A program made the position numbers and the translations under genes. Below are positions 1-7,210 of a stretch of 64,000 bases of DNA, in pieces; positions within the stretch are counted from its first letter, which is position 1; every line of letters starts with the position of its first letter. The notes under the pieces were generated by a model that worked only from the letters and a program-made list of their open reading frames with translations, was not told the origin of the DNA and did no database searches. The stretch is from Sphingomonas sp. BGYR3. Its GTDB lineage: Bacteria > Pseudomonadota > Alphaproteobacteria > Sphingomonadales > Sphingomonadaceae. The DNA is taken from positions 2,242,001 through 2,306,000 of the forward strand of contig NZ_JANZNT010000001.1 in the NCBI RefSeq assembly GCF_025153455.1, given 5' to 3'.

Positions 1-1
1 G

Positions 2-2758
2 ATCACGCGTCCGGTCTTTGATGCCCTGTTTGAAGGTTACAGTTTCGCCCGTAATAACCCTGTCTCAAAGGCGATGGAAGCCGTTCTCAGCGCCTTGGAC
101 GAACACCGGCTGGACAAGGAGGCGGATAGCCTAGAACGCTTCTATGGGTCCGTAAAACGTCGTGCGGCTGGCATCGACAATTCGGAAGCCAAGCAGCGCA
201 TCGTTGTGGAACTGTACGACAAGTTTTTCCGCAACGCCTTTCCGAAGATGACCGAGCGGCTGGGCATCGTTTACACCCCGGTTGAGGTGGTCGATTTCAT
301 CATTCATTCGGTTGATGAGGTGTTACAAGCCGAGTTCGGGCAGACGCTGGGCAGCAGGGGAGTACACATCCTAGACCCCTTCACCGGCACCGGCACGTTC
401 ATCACCCGCCTGTTGCAATCCGGGCTGATAAAGCCGGAGGAGCTGGAACACAAATACCGGCATGAAATCCATGCCAACGAGATTGTGCTGCTCGCCTACT
501 ACATCGCGGCGATCAACATCGAGGCAGTTTATCACAACCTTTCCGGCGGGCAGTACACGCCCTTTGACGGTATCTGCCTGACCGACACATTCCAGCTGTA
601 TGAGCAGGACAAGGATTTGCTCGCCAAGCTGATGCCCGACAACAGCAACCGGCGGACGCGGCAAAAGGAACTCGATATTCGCGTCATATTCGGCAACCCG
701 CCCTATTCTGTTGGGCAGGGCAGCGCGAACGACAATGCTGCCAATCTGACTTATGCCAAGCTGGATGGACGCATTCGGGCAACCTATGCGGCCCGATCCG
801 ACGCGACCAACAAGAACGCCCTGTATGATAGTTATATTAGGGCAATCCGCTGGGCTAGTGACCGCATAGGCGACAAGGGTGTCGTAGCCTATGTCTCGAA
901 TGCTGGATGGCTTGATGCTAACACCGCTGACGGGTTGCGCCTGTGTTTGGCGGAGGAGTTCGCCAGCATTCATGTTTTCCATTTGCGCGGCAACCAACGC
1001 ACGTCCGGGGAGCGTTCACGGCGTGAAGGCGGCAAGATTTTTGGTTCGGGCAGCCGCACTCCTGTTGCCATCGCTCTGCTGGTCAAGAACCCGGATGCAG
1101 CGGACCATGGGCAAATCCGTTTCCACGATATCGGGGACTATCTAACCCGAGAGGAAAAGCTGGATATCGTTGCCCGGTTCGGCAGCATCGGCGGCATTTC
1201 AAAAGCGGGCAAATGGCAGTTCATCAAGCCCGATGACCATGGCGACTGGCTGGGGCAGCGGGACAAGAGTTTCGACACCTTCATCGCAATGGGCGACAAG
1301 GACACAAAGGGCGCGACGGCGCTGTTTGCGAATTTTTCGAGAGGCGTAGCAACTGCAAGAGATGCTTGGTGCTACAATGGTAGCCGCGAAGCTGTTGAAA
1401 AAAACATGCTTGCCATGATCAGCTTCTACAACGCCGAAGTGGATCGCTTCAACAAGTCGCACCCCAATGCTGATCGCAAGGCGCGTGAAGCAGCGGTGGA
1501 CGGATTCATTGACGCAGACGCCACCAAAATCAGTTGGAACCGTGGCCTCAAAGCCGAGCTGGTAAAAGGCAGGACTTTTGAGTTTGACCAAGCGTGCGTG
1601 ACGCCTAGCCTATATCGTCCCTTCACCCGCCAATGGCTGTATTTCAGCCGCACATTCAATGACATGATCTATCAAATGCCGAAGCTCTTCCCTGAACGGG
1701 AAGCGACAAATCAGGCTATTATGGTGAAGGCTCGCCCCGTTGAAGGGGGGCAACTTGCGTTGATGGTCAATGCCATCCCCGAACTGCAAACCGACGGGGG
1801 AGCGCAGTGCTTTCCCGAATATCTCTACGAGGCGGACGCAGGGATAGCACAGCACAGCACAGCACAGCACAGCACAATCATATCCGACGCTGACGGAGGA
1901 ACAAGAACGCAATCTGGTGATCTGCGCGTCGGGCGGGGGCCAGAAGCTGCCCTTCACGGCGCTGATGAGCAACGCCATTCCCAGCTTGCACATGGCGGAT
2001 ATCGAGGGCAGTCAGTGCTTTCCGATGTTCCTCTACGAGATGGAGGACGAGGAATGAGCGACAGCCAACCCGGCCTCTTTGAGCAGCCGCAGACCCAAAC
2101 CCGCATAGTCCGGCGCGATGGCATTACCGATGAGGGGCTTGCCCACTTCCAAGCCGCCTATCCGGGGGAGGTGATCAGTAAGAAAGACCTGTTCTACTAC
2201 GTCTATGGCCTGCTGCATTCGGAGGACTATCGCGCCCGCTTTGCCGACAACCTTACCAAGCAGTTGCCGCGTATCCCCCGCGTGAAGGCCGCTGCCGATT
2301 TCTGGCATTTCTCCAAGGCAGGCCGCGCCTTGGCGGCATTGCATGTGAATTATGAAGAGGTGGAACCGTTCCCCGTCACCATCGCCCAAGGTGCCTTGGC
2401 GCTGGCCCATATCCCGGACCCGGTAAAGTTTTACCGAGTGGAAAAGATGAAGTTCGCGGGCAAGCAGGGGAAGCACGACAAATCCATGGTCATCTACAAC
2501 GCCCATATCACGATGACCGGCATTCCGCTGGAAGCCTATGACTATGTGGTCAACGGCAAGCCCGCGCTCGAATGGGTGATGGAACGCCAGTGTGTGAAAA
2601 CCGACAAGGCCAGCGGGATCGTCAACGATGCCAACCGCTACGCCATCGAGACGGTAGGTGATCCCGCCTATCCGTTGCTGTTATTTCAGCGCATGATAAC
2701 CGTCAGCTTGGAGACGATGAAAATCGTGCGAGGTTTACCCAAGCTAGACATTGAATGA
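2..2758 (+). CDS. Type ISP restriction-modification enzyme, C-terminal part (5' end outside window)
   Basis: This is a fused N6-adenine methyltransferase and specificity region of a single-chain (type ISP, LlaBIII-like) restriction enzyme. The frame is open from base 2, reading ITRPVFDALFEGYSF, so the ATG at 74 is internal and the nuclease-helicase half lies outside. Methylase motif I (DPFTGTGTF) is at 373-399 and motif IV (NPPY) at 695-706. The family's TxxFxYVYGLLHS-type stretch, here FYYVYGLLHSEDYR, lies near 2190-2230. Six AGCAC units at 1846-1875 sit in the specificity part. Downstream of them the open frame reads about 60 unlike-family residues, whereas the next frame (1875-2057) encodes a second family-like block containing LTEEQERNLVIC and GSQCFP before a TGA. 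The C-terminal frame resumes at an ATG at 2054. Activity in the present state is uncertain. Confidence 0.85.
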   Translation: MTRPVFDALFEGYSFARNNPVSKAMEAVLSALDEHRLDKEADSLERFYGSVKRRAAGIDNSEAKQRIVVELYDKFFRNAFPKMTERLGIVYTPVEVVDFIIHSVDEVLQAEFGQTLGSRGVHILDPFTGTGTFITRLLQSGLIKPEELEHKYRHEIHANEIVLLAYYIAAINIEAVYHNLSGGQYTPFDGICLTDTFQLYEQDKDLLAKLMPDNSNRRTRQKELDIRVIFGNPPYSVGQGSANDNAANLTYAKLDGRIRATYAARSDATNKNALYDSYIRAIRWASDRIGDKGVVAYVSNAGWLDANTADGLRLCLAEEFASIHVFHLRGNQRTSGERSRREGGKIFGSGSRTPVAIALLVKNPDAADHGQIRFHDIGDYLTREEKLDIVARFGSIGGISKAGKWQFIKPDDHGDWLGQRDKSFDTFIAMGDKDTKGATALFANFSRGVATARDAWCYNGSREAVEKNMLAMISFYNAEVDRFNKSHPNADRKAREAAVDGFIDADATKISWNRGLKAELVKGRTFEFDQACVTPSLYRPFTRQWLYFSRTFNDMIYQMPKLFPEREATNQAIMVKARPVEGGQLALMVNAIPELQTDGGAQCFPEYLYEADAGIAQHSTAQHSTIISDADGGTRTQSGDLRVGRGPEAALHGADEQRHSQLAHGGYRGQSVLSDVPLRDGGRGMSDSQPGLFEQPQTQTRIVRRDGITDEGLAHFQAAYPGEVISKKDLFYYVYGLLHSEDYRARFADNLTKQLPRIPRVKAAADFWHFSKAGRALAALHVNYEEVEPFPVTIAQGALALAHIPDPVKFYRVEKMKFAGKQGKHDKSMVIYNAHITMTGIPLEAYDYVVNGKPALEWVMERQCVKTDKASGIVNDANRYAIETVGDPAYPLLLFQRMITVSLETMKIVRGLPKLDIE
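1846..1875 (+). repeat. (AGCAC)6 pentanucleotide tract inside the restriction gene
   Basis: Six perfect tandem AGCAC units lie in the coding frame of the type ISP enzyme. A unit of five bases shifts the frame at each gain or loss. With six units the upstream frame runs through to 2758. With seven (or four) it would enter the family-like block that ends at the TGA at 2055-2057, which overlaps the ATG at 2054. With five or eight it would stop at 1891-1893. Such tracts are the usual basis of phase variation in restriction-modification genes. That it varies here is inference. Confidence 0.9.
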
Positions 2759-2934
2759 TAATCCGTTTGTTCACGGCAGTGGCCATAACAATTTTGGCCG
2801 CCTGCTCTTCGCCTGAGCAATCTGAGCCACGCCTTGATCAAATGGCGAAAGAACGAGGCTGCAATCGCTTGAATGCGGCATTATGTAGCAAATGCACCAA
2901 CGTCTGGATCGATGTGATCGCCCGCTGCTCCTAA
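2755..2934 (+). CDS. Small cysteine-rich lipoprotein, 59 aa
   Basis: The ATG overlaps the stop of the restriction gene (ATGA at 2755-2758), so translation is probably coupled. The first 17 residues form a lipoprotein signal: MIIR, a hydrophobic stretch, then a lipobox LAAC. The mature part is about 42 residues with four further cysteines (motifs RGCNRLNAALCSKC and ARC near the end), suggesting disulfides. It would be an inner- or outer-membrane-anchored periplasmic peptide. I do not recognise the family. The gene is too short for a 60-residue cut-off and is easily missed. A 28-base stretch covering AALCSKCTN recurs in inverted orientation at 6034-6061. The function is unknown; the coupling may only reflect compact packing of the element. 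Confidence 0.6.
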   Translation: MIIRLFTAVAITILAACSSPEQSEPRLDQMAKERGCNRLNAALCSKCTNVWIDVIARCS

Positions 2935-2943
2935 TGTCATCGT

Positions 2944-3375
2944 ATGAGCGATATTGCGTTAGAGGCGCTGAAACGGAAGCGCGCTGAGATAACCGGGCAG
3001 ATCGCACGGTGCCACGCGGACCTAGCCAAGCTATCGGCGGACCTGGAGCATCTGGACGAAACGCTACGGCTGTTCGCCCCTGACTTCGTAGCGGAGAGCG
3101 TGCTGCCAAAGGTATTCACCCCTCCCAAGTCATGGAGCAAGCGAGGGGAGATGAGCCGGGCCGTCCTGTCGATCCTTCGGGTAGCGAAGGGTCCGCGATC
3201 CACGCGGGAGAATGCCGCCCAGATCGTCGCCCAGCGCGGCCTAGAGCATGACGCGGGGATATTGAACGTGATGACCCGGCGCGTCGGCCACGTCCTACGG
3301 GACAAGCGAGAGGCGTGGCTGGTCCGGTCGATTGAGGAAACCGGGCTTTGGTTGCAGTGGGAGATTGTCAGATAA
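2944..3375 (+). CDS. Hypothetical protein with N-terminal coiled coil, 143 aa
   Basis: Residues 1-45 have a heptad-like pattern (ALKRKRAEITGQ, LAKLSADLEHLDETL), suggesting a coiled-coil dimer. Residues 70-143 look like a helical, winged-helix-like domain (SRAVLSILRVAKGP, then a run ending GLWLQWEIVR). The gene starts ten bases after the lipoprotein, so it is probably in the same transcript as the restriction gene. It converges with the next gene, and a strong hairpin separates them. I do not recognise a named family. A DNA-binding or partner role for the restriction module is possible from position but not shown. Confidence 0.65.
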   Translation: MSDIALEALKRKRAEITGQIARCHADLAKLSADLEHLDETLRLFAPDFVAESVLPKVFTPPKSWSKRGEMSRAVLSILRVAKGPRSTRENAAQIVAQRGLEHDAGILNVMTRRVGHVLRDKREAWLVRSIEETGLWLQWEIVR

Positions 3376-3385
3376 ATTAGGCGGC

Positions 3386-3422
3386 CCCGTAACACACTCT
3401 CGTTGCGCAAGTGTGTTACGGG
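3386..3422. terminator. 13-bp perfect hairpin between convergent genes
   Basis: CCCGTAACACACT (3386-3398) and AGTGTGTTACGGG (3410-3422) form a perfect 13-bp stem with an 11-base loop, between the stop codons of the convergent genes ending at 3375 and 3439. There is no clear T-run on either side. A bidirectional terminator is the simplest reading; a protein-binding palindrome is the alternative. Confidence 0.55.
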
Positions 3423-3438
3423 TTGGCTGGCTAGGACC

Positions 3439-3942
3439 TTAAACCAGTGCTGCCGCCGTCTCCTTATCTATGGATTCCAGCGAGTACACGCCCTTGCGCC
3501 CAGGTACGGAAAAAATCATGTCCTTCTGGCACATCCGATAGAGGCGATTGTTAAGCCATGTGCGCTGATAAATTTCGCCCGTCTGTCGATACAGCGCGAC
3601 GAGAAGCCGGTCGAGTGATGCAACGCCGCCGAGATCCTCTATCGTTTTGATTATCTGAAATTCTAGCTTGTCGCTGTCAGAGACGCTGAGTTCCTTTAAA
3701 AGCTCTTGCGGTAGGTCGTGAACCTCTTCCCATGTGAGAGCGAGACGCTGAGCCGCCTTAGTCGGCTTTGTTTTCTGCTCAGCTAGTACGCCGATCAGTT
3801 CGCCGTAACGCTTCATTATGGTCTGATGACGCATCGCCCGGCGATCATCGCCAGTACGTGCCGCCTGCTCAGTAAGCTGGCTATGAAACGAGATTTGCTC
3901 GTTGACAAAAGAAGTCAGAGCCTCTAGATCGTATTCCACCAA
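3439..3942 (-). CDS. Hypothetical protein with winged-helix-like C-terminus, about 167 aa
   Basis: The open frame extends upstream into the tRNA at 3963-4058, so the residues MGSNPTPSAR are a tRNA shadow and not part of the gene. A GGGAG site lies 7 bases before a TTG at 3942 and 10 before a GTG at 3939, giving a protein that begins near VEYDLEALTSFV. The N-terminal 70 residues are helical and charged. Residues 95-165 (GGVASLDRLLVALYRQTGE, then MIFSVPGRKGVYSL) resemble a winged helix of the kind found with restriction genes. The family is not recognised. It is transcribed toward the restriction operon and may be read from the tRNA promoter. Confidence 0.6.
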   Translation of the reverse strand: MVEYDLEALTSFVNEQISFHSQLTEQAARTGDDRRAMRHQTIMKRYGELIGVLAEQKTKPTKAAQRLALTWEEVHDLPQELLKELSVSDSDKLEFQIIKTIEDLGGVASLDRLLVALYRQTGEIYQRTWLNNRLYRMCQKDMIFSVPGRKGVYSLESIDKETAAALV

Positions 3943-3962
3943 CGGTTGACTCCCATGTACCC

Positions 3963-4058
3963 TGGCGGACGGGGTGGGATTTGAACCCACGGTACGGAGT
4001 TGCAGCTCCGTACGCCCTATTATCAGTAGGGTGCCTTAGACCGCTCGACCACCCGTCC
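3963..4058 (-). tRNA. Class II tRNA with Ser-type body and GAT (Ile) anticodon, CCA encoded
   Basis: On the minus strand the acceptor stem GGACGGG/CCCGTCC, discriminator G73 and encoded CCA are intact. The D arm (GTCGAGCGGTCTAAGGC) and T arm (GTGGGTTCAAATCCCAC) are normal. The anticodon stem CCCTA/TAGGG closes the 7-base loop CTGATAA, placing GAT at positions 34-36. The variable arm is long, with an 8-bp stem (GTACGGAG/CTCCGTAC). Long variable arm plus G73 is serine-type; GAU is an isoleucine anticodon. Seryl-tRNA synthetases read the long arm and not the anticodon, so serine charging is the expected outcome, with decoding of AUC/AUU. The gene is element-borne and may be unexpressed, regulatory or a decoy. 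The structure is clear; the identity is not. Confidence 0.8.
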
Positions 4059-4239
4059 CATACCAAGTTGTTAAACGGTCAAGCTGTATAGCTTGGGCCG
4101 ATTTTGTTGTTATTGCATTAACCATTGCAAAAGTCAATGGGGATTTGCGGGAAATGTGAGAGGCGCGGGAGACGAATTACAAAATTCGTTCTATATCAAT
4201 GATTTACTGCGCAAAGTTTTTTTCGAGTAAACTGAGAGT

Positions 4240-5097
4240 TTACAGAGTGCGCTGCCAATACCCCGCCCACTTGCGCGACACCAGGCTAGCCATAGCCGAC
4301 GCACCAACCAGCATCGCCTGATCACCGTTCGACACGCGGCGGTTATCCTCGCGCCATGACGCTTCACCGGCATAAGCAAACAGACACGGCCCCGCGATAT
4401 GGTGGCGCGTTCCCACTTCCATGCGCCGAAGGCGGCTGAAATAGCTTTCCGCCTGATTGGTGCAGACGCCCTTGTCCATGAACTGGACCGAGTGATTGAC
4501 GCGCTCCGTCTTCCAACCGGCGTGGAGAGCATCCCAACCGGTGCCTTCGTCGGCATGGATGGTGGCGAGCGTGCCAACATGATCGCGCATGATGACAACG
4601 AACTGGCGCTTACCGGTGCGGTTGGCGACTAGGCGGCGATCCTTGCGGTCGGCCTTGGCGTTCTCCGGCTTCACGTAACCGCCGAAATATGCGCCGTCGA
4701 TTTCCACCGTGCCGTTAAGCTGGCGGTTGGCCATTTCCAGTGCCATCGCTTCGCGCAGCTTGTGCGAGAGGACTAACGCAGTCTTGTATTGCACGTCCAG
4801 ATCGCGGCTCACCTGGAGCGCGGAAACGCCCTTAGCGCCGTTCACAAAGATCACGATGGCGGCGAGCAGATCGGTGAACGACAGCTTGCGGCTCGCAAAG
4901 ATGGTGCCGCTGGTGACGCTGAACTGGTGGTGACAGCCAACGCATTTGAAGCGGCGGCCCGACATGATGTTGTAAATTTCGACACAGCCGCACTTTGGGG
5001 CAAACCGCTTCGCCATCCGTTTCCGGCCAACGCAGCTCGCAGAACGTCTGATAAGCTTAGGCGTGATGGACTCTGAGCCGAATATCAGGAACAACAT
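4240..5097 (-). pseudogene. IS1595-family (ISXO2-like) transposase, frameshifted at the N-terminus
   Basis: The main frame encodes a DDE transposase: second half of a zinc ribbon (CGC, then FKCVGCHHQFSVTSGTIFAS), the family stretch VEIDGAYFGGYVKP with the first catalytic Asp, and an NQAESYFSRLRR motif near the end. The expected N-terminal residues (FCELRWPETDGEAVCPK) are present on the minus strand but one frame away. An extra base near 4991-4999 (CCCCAAAG on the minus strand) separates them from the rest, and a TAA lies just upstream in that frame. The listed start MLFLIF is therefore probably artificial. It is likely inactive, unless the extra base is a sequencing error. Palindromes GTAAACT/AGTTTAC (4227-4243) and GTAAATTTAC (near 5108) lie near the two sides, but I could not match terminal inverted repeats. 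Confidence 0.75.
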
Positions 5098-5133
5098 AAG
5101 TCGGGGTAAATTTACAGCGGTGTTTCTTGTCCA

Positions 5134-5985
5134 ATGTGTAGAAGCGATTGGGGCATCGTCTTTGCGATTGGGGGATGCTTAGCACTTGCTGGACTAGGGC
5201 TGAACGCTAGCGAGGAGCGCCGCTACAACGAAGAGCGCGCCAATAGTAGCCGACAGCAAACCGATCAGATCGACCGTAACCGAGCGGGCATCCCGGCGCT
5301 TGCGGAAAGCTACATATCCAATCCCGATCCCAAGGAAGCCACAGAGACCGAACGGCGTGACTTGGCTGCACAAGAGGCGTCGGCAGTCTGGTCGTTCTGG
5401 GTTGTTGTTGTCTCGTTCGCCGGCACTGCCGTAACAGCGATCGGGACTATCCTGCTTTACGAGCAAATCAAGCTTACTCGTGAAGCGGTGAAAGACACCG
5501 GAGACGCCACGAAGGAGATGCGCGAATCGAATAGGATCGCGGTAGAGACCAGTGGTAGGCAGCTTCGTCCTTACGTTCAAATCGAGAAAATCGAGCCAGA
5601 AGAGGCTAGCCCCTCTATCGCAGAAATATGCGTAATATTGAAAAACTTTGGGCAGACCCCCGCTAGCAAAATTAGAGTCGCGTTCAGTTGGTGCTATTGT
5701 CCGAATACCCAAGACCGATGGTCTATCCCGGATGCCGAAATTGCTGTCGGCAGGGATATGGCCCCGGGCCACATTCAGCGTGCTCACATAGCGCCACAAG
5801 GATCTTGGGAGAAAGAAGCAGCTTATGTCCACGAGGGCTTGGGAGAGTTCCGCGTCGTTCTCGTGGTTAAATACTCGGGCTACGGAATTGACGGAGATGA
5901 TTTCATTCGAGCCCTGATCCGGTTTGGAAGCAAAGGCCCGCACGTCGCCGTTGCAGAAATGCAAGGCCCCGTAATTAACACCTAA
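5134..5985 (+). CDS. Hypothetical membrane protein with two N-terminal helices, 283 aa
   Basis: Residues 5-26 (GIVFAIGGCLALAGLGLNA) and about 88-110 (VWSFWVVVVSFAGTAVTAIG) are hydrophobic helices. They flank a charged loop, and a short helical linker (EQIKLTREAVKDTG) follows the second. The rest (residues 145-283) is a beta-rich domain with aromatic residues, which could be periplasmic or cytoplasmic. Proteins with this layout occur as single genes on alphaproteobacterial mobile elements, without known function. The gene starts just beyond the IS1595 remnant, so the IS may have removed its native promoter or N-terminus. It is coded divergently from the transposase. Confidence 0.65.
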   Translation: MCRSDWGIVFAIGGCLALAGLGLNASEERRYNEERANSSRQQTDQIDRNRAGIPALAESYISNPDPKEATETERRDLAAQEASAVWSFWVVVVSFAGTAVTAIGTILLYEQIKLTREAVKDTGDATKEMRESNRIAVETSGRQLRPYVQIEKIEPEEASPSIAEICVILKNFGQTPASKIRVAFSWCYCPNTQDRWSIPDAEIAVGRDMAPGHIQRAHIAPQGSWEKEAAYVHEGLGEFRVVLVVKYSGYGIDGDDFIRALIRFGSKGPHVAVAEMQGPVINT

Positions 5986-6070
5986 AGCGCAAACGATGAA
6001 AGCCGCCACCGCGAGGGATGACAGTCATCTATGCATTGGTGCATTTGCTGCATAATGCCGCTTCGATGAT

Positions 6071-6355
6071 ATGGCCCGGCATGATCTCCAGGCGAGATTG
6101 GAGGCTAGGGCGACAAGCGATGAGCCCGTTGATGATGAACGCTACGCGGAAGATGGGGACAGCGACGAAGATGATGACGCGCCTGCTGCGAGCTTTGCGG
6201 GGCGACGGTGTACCCAAGATTGTAGTGGGCATCGCGCTGGCTATGAATGGGCCGAGCAAAAGGGAATAACCGATCCCGATCAATGCGGCGGCAAGAGCCA
6301 GAGTTTTATTGAGGGTTGCCAAGCATACGCCGATAAACAGCAATCATTCTTTTGA
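6071..6355 (+). CDS. Small acidic/Cys-containing hypothetical protein, 94 aa
   Basis: The first 45 residues are acidic and low-complexity (DGDSDEDDDAPAA). The second half has the stretch RRCTQDCSGHRAGYEWAEQ followed by DQCGGKSQSFIEGCQAYA, with four cysteines in a regular layout. I recall similar short proteins (CTQDCSGH, AGYxWAE, SFIEGCxAYA) in phages and alphaproteobacterial mobile elements, without function. This makes the plus-strand frame the real gene rather than the overlapping minus-strand frame. The start is the ATG at 6071, because a stop lies 18 bases upstream in frame. Confidence 0.6.
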   Translation: MARHDLQARLEARATSDEPVDDERYAEDGDSDEDDDAPAASFAGRRCTQDCSGHRAGYEWAEQKGITDPDQCGGKSQSFIEGCQAYADKQQSFF

Positions 6356-6371
6356 TCCTATGGTGTAAAAG

Positions 6372-6707
6372 ATGCGTCTCCCAAAAGGCCATCCCGGTTC
6401 TTGGTTTGCTGAATGGGACGGTGAAAAAATTCCATGCATTCATCAGCATCGGATTGTGCGGGGCGTCTACGTTGATGATCGCGTCAATGGCCATACGGCA
6501 TGGCCGGGCTTTATTGCTGAATTGCGATCCCAGAGACGCGCCATTGTCACTACGAGCCATCCGCCCGGACCAGACGGCATCCGCCGACGGAAATCATATG
6601 TCGGCATATGGGAGTTGGGTGAAGTCGAGGTCATCGAGCCTGCGGACGATACTGATGGGGTAATGACATTTGCCATGGGCGATTGTGTTTTGCGTTTTCG
6701 TAAATGA
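6372..6707 (+). CDS. Hypothetical protein, 111 aa
   Basis: The frame begins MRLPKGHPGSWFAEWDGEK, 16 bases after the previous stop, consistent with one small operon. It has no signal peptide, membrane helix or recognisable motif. The composition (WFAEWDGEKIPCIHQHR, then WPGFIAELRSQRRAI and a GVMTFAMGDCVLRF end) is protein-like and beta-rich. The family is unknown. The absence of low-complexity antisense signature supports a real gene, with modest confidence. Confidence 0.5.
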   Translation: MRLPKGHPGSWFAEWDGEKIPCIHQHRIVRGVYVDDRVNGHTAWPGFIAELRSQRRAIVTTSHPPGPDGIRRRKSYVGIWELGEVEVIEPADDTDGVMTFAMGDCVLRFRK

Positions 6708-6847
6708 GGCAATTTGCATTCCGATTAGCGCCATTTTGCCCATAGCTGCGCGTACAGACGCAAAAGCCATCGATCTGGATAGTTGGTGCCGGACAGTCAA
6801 ATAACGCTAAGAACGCTTTAAAATGAATACCCTTGCAGGGCGACATT

Positions 6848-7078
6848 CTATTGCCGCTCGGGTAGCTTGCTCGTCAGCTTAGCCACGTCGCACCGAAGAG
6901 CGATGCAGAGGCGACACAGAACTGTGAAGGTCACGTTGCGTTCCCCTCGCTCGACTGCGCCATAATATGAGCGATCCACGCCAGCAGCCAAGGCAAGAGC
7001 CTCTTGGGTCAAGCCGATAGCTTTCCGTTGTGTCCTAATCCGGTTGCCTAATTCCAGCAGGATCGCATCCTCGTCCAT
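6848..7078 (-). CDS. XRE-family transcriptional regulator, 76 aa
   Basis: This is a single helix-turn-helix domain of Cro/CI type. Residues 8-62 include GNRIRTQRKAIGLTQEALA, the recognition helix region VDRSYYGAVERGERN, and a closing helix VLCRLCIALRCDVAKL. There is no second domain, so it would act as a small dimeric repressor or activator. It is divergent from the gene at 7211, and a GGACT-ATC-AGTCC palindrome lies between them at 7102-7114. It probably controls genes of the element, perhaps itself and its divergent neighbour. Confidence 0.85.
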   Translation of the reverse strand: MDEDAILLELGNRIRTQRKAIGLTQEALALAAGVDRSYYGAVERGERNVTFTVLCRLCIALRCDVAKLTSKLPERQ

Positions 7079-7101
7079 CGTCGAGGATAGGCCTGATCGG
7101 C

Positions 7102-7114
7102 GGACTATCAGTCC
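7102..7114. promoter_or_regulatory. Palindrome GGACT-ATC-AGTCC, possible XRE operator
   Basis: This 13-base perfect dyad lies 24 bases upstream of the XRE start and about 100 bases upstream of the divergent gene. Small XRE proteins usually bind such dyads in divergent promoters. There is only one copy, so the assignment is weak. Confidence 0.35.
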
Positions 7115-7210
7115 ACGGGCATTTATACCTCATTTAGTTTTTGGCTTTATCGAGTTGGATACTGACGAATGCCCATGTCCCATAGCTCCTGACGGTTTTG
7201 CATCAGCTTC

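Noticed and set aside
3943..3990. Extended N-terminus of the 3439-3942 gene (MGSNPTPSAR)
   Set aside because: These residues are the translated 3' part of the tRNA at 3963-4058, a common artefact; a ribosome site precedes a later start.
6029..6343. Minus-strand frame of 104 codons with hydrophobic stretches opposite the 6071 gene
   Set aside because: The plus-strand product has the cysteine-pattern sequence of a known type of small protein; the minus-strand hydrophobicity follows from its Asp/Glu-rich codons read backwards.
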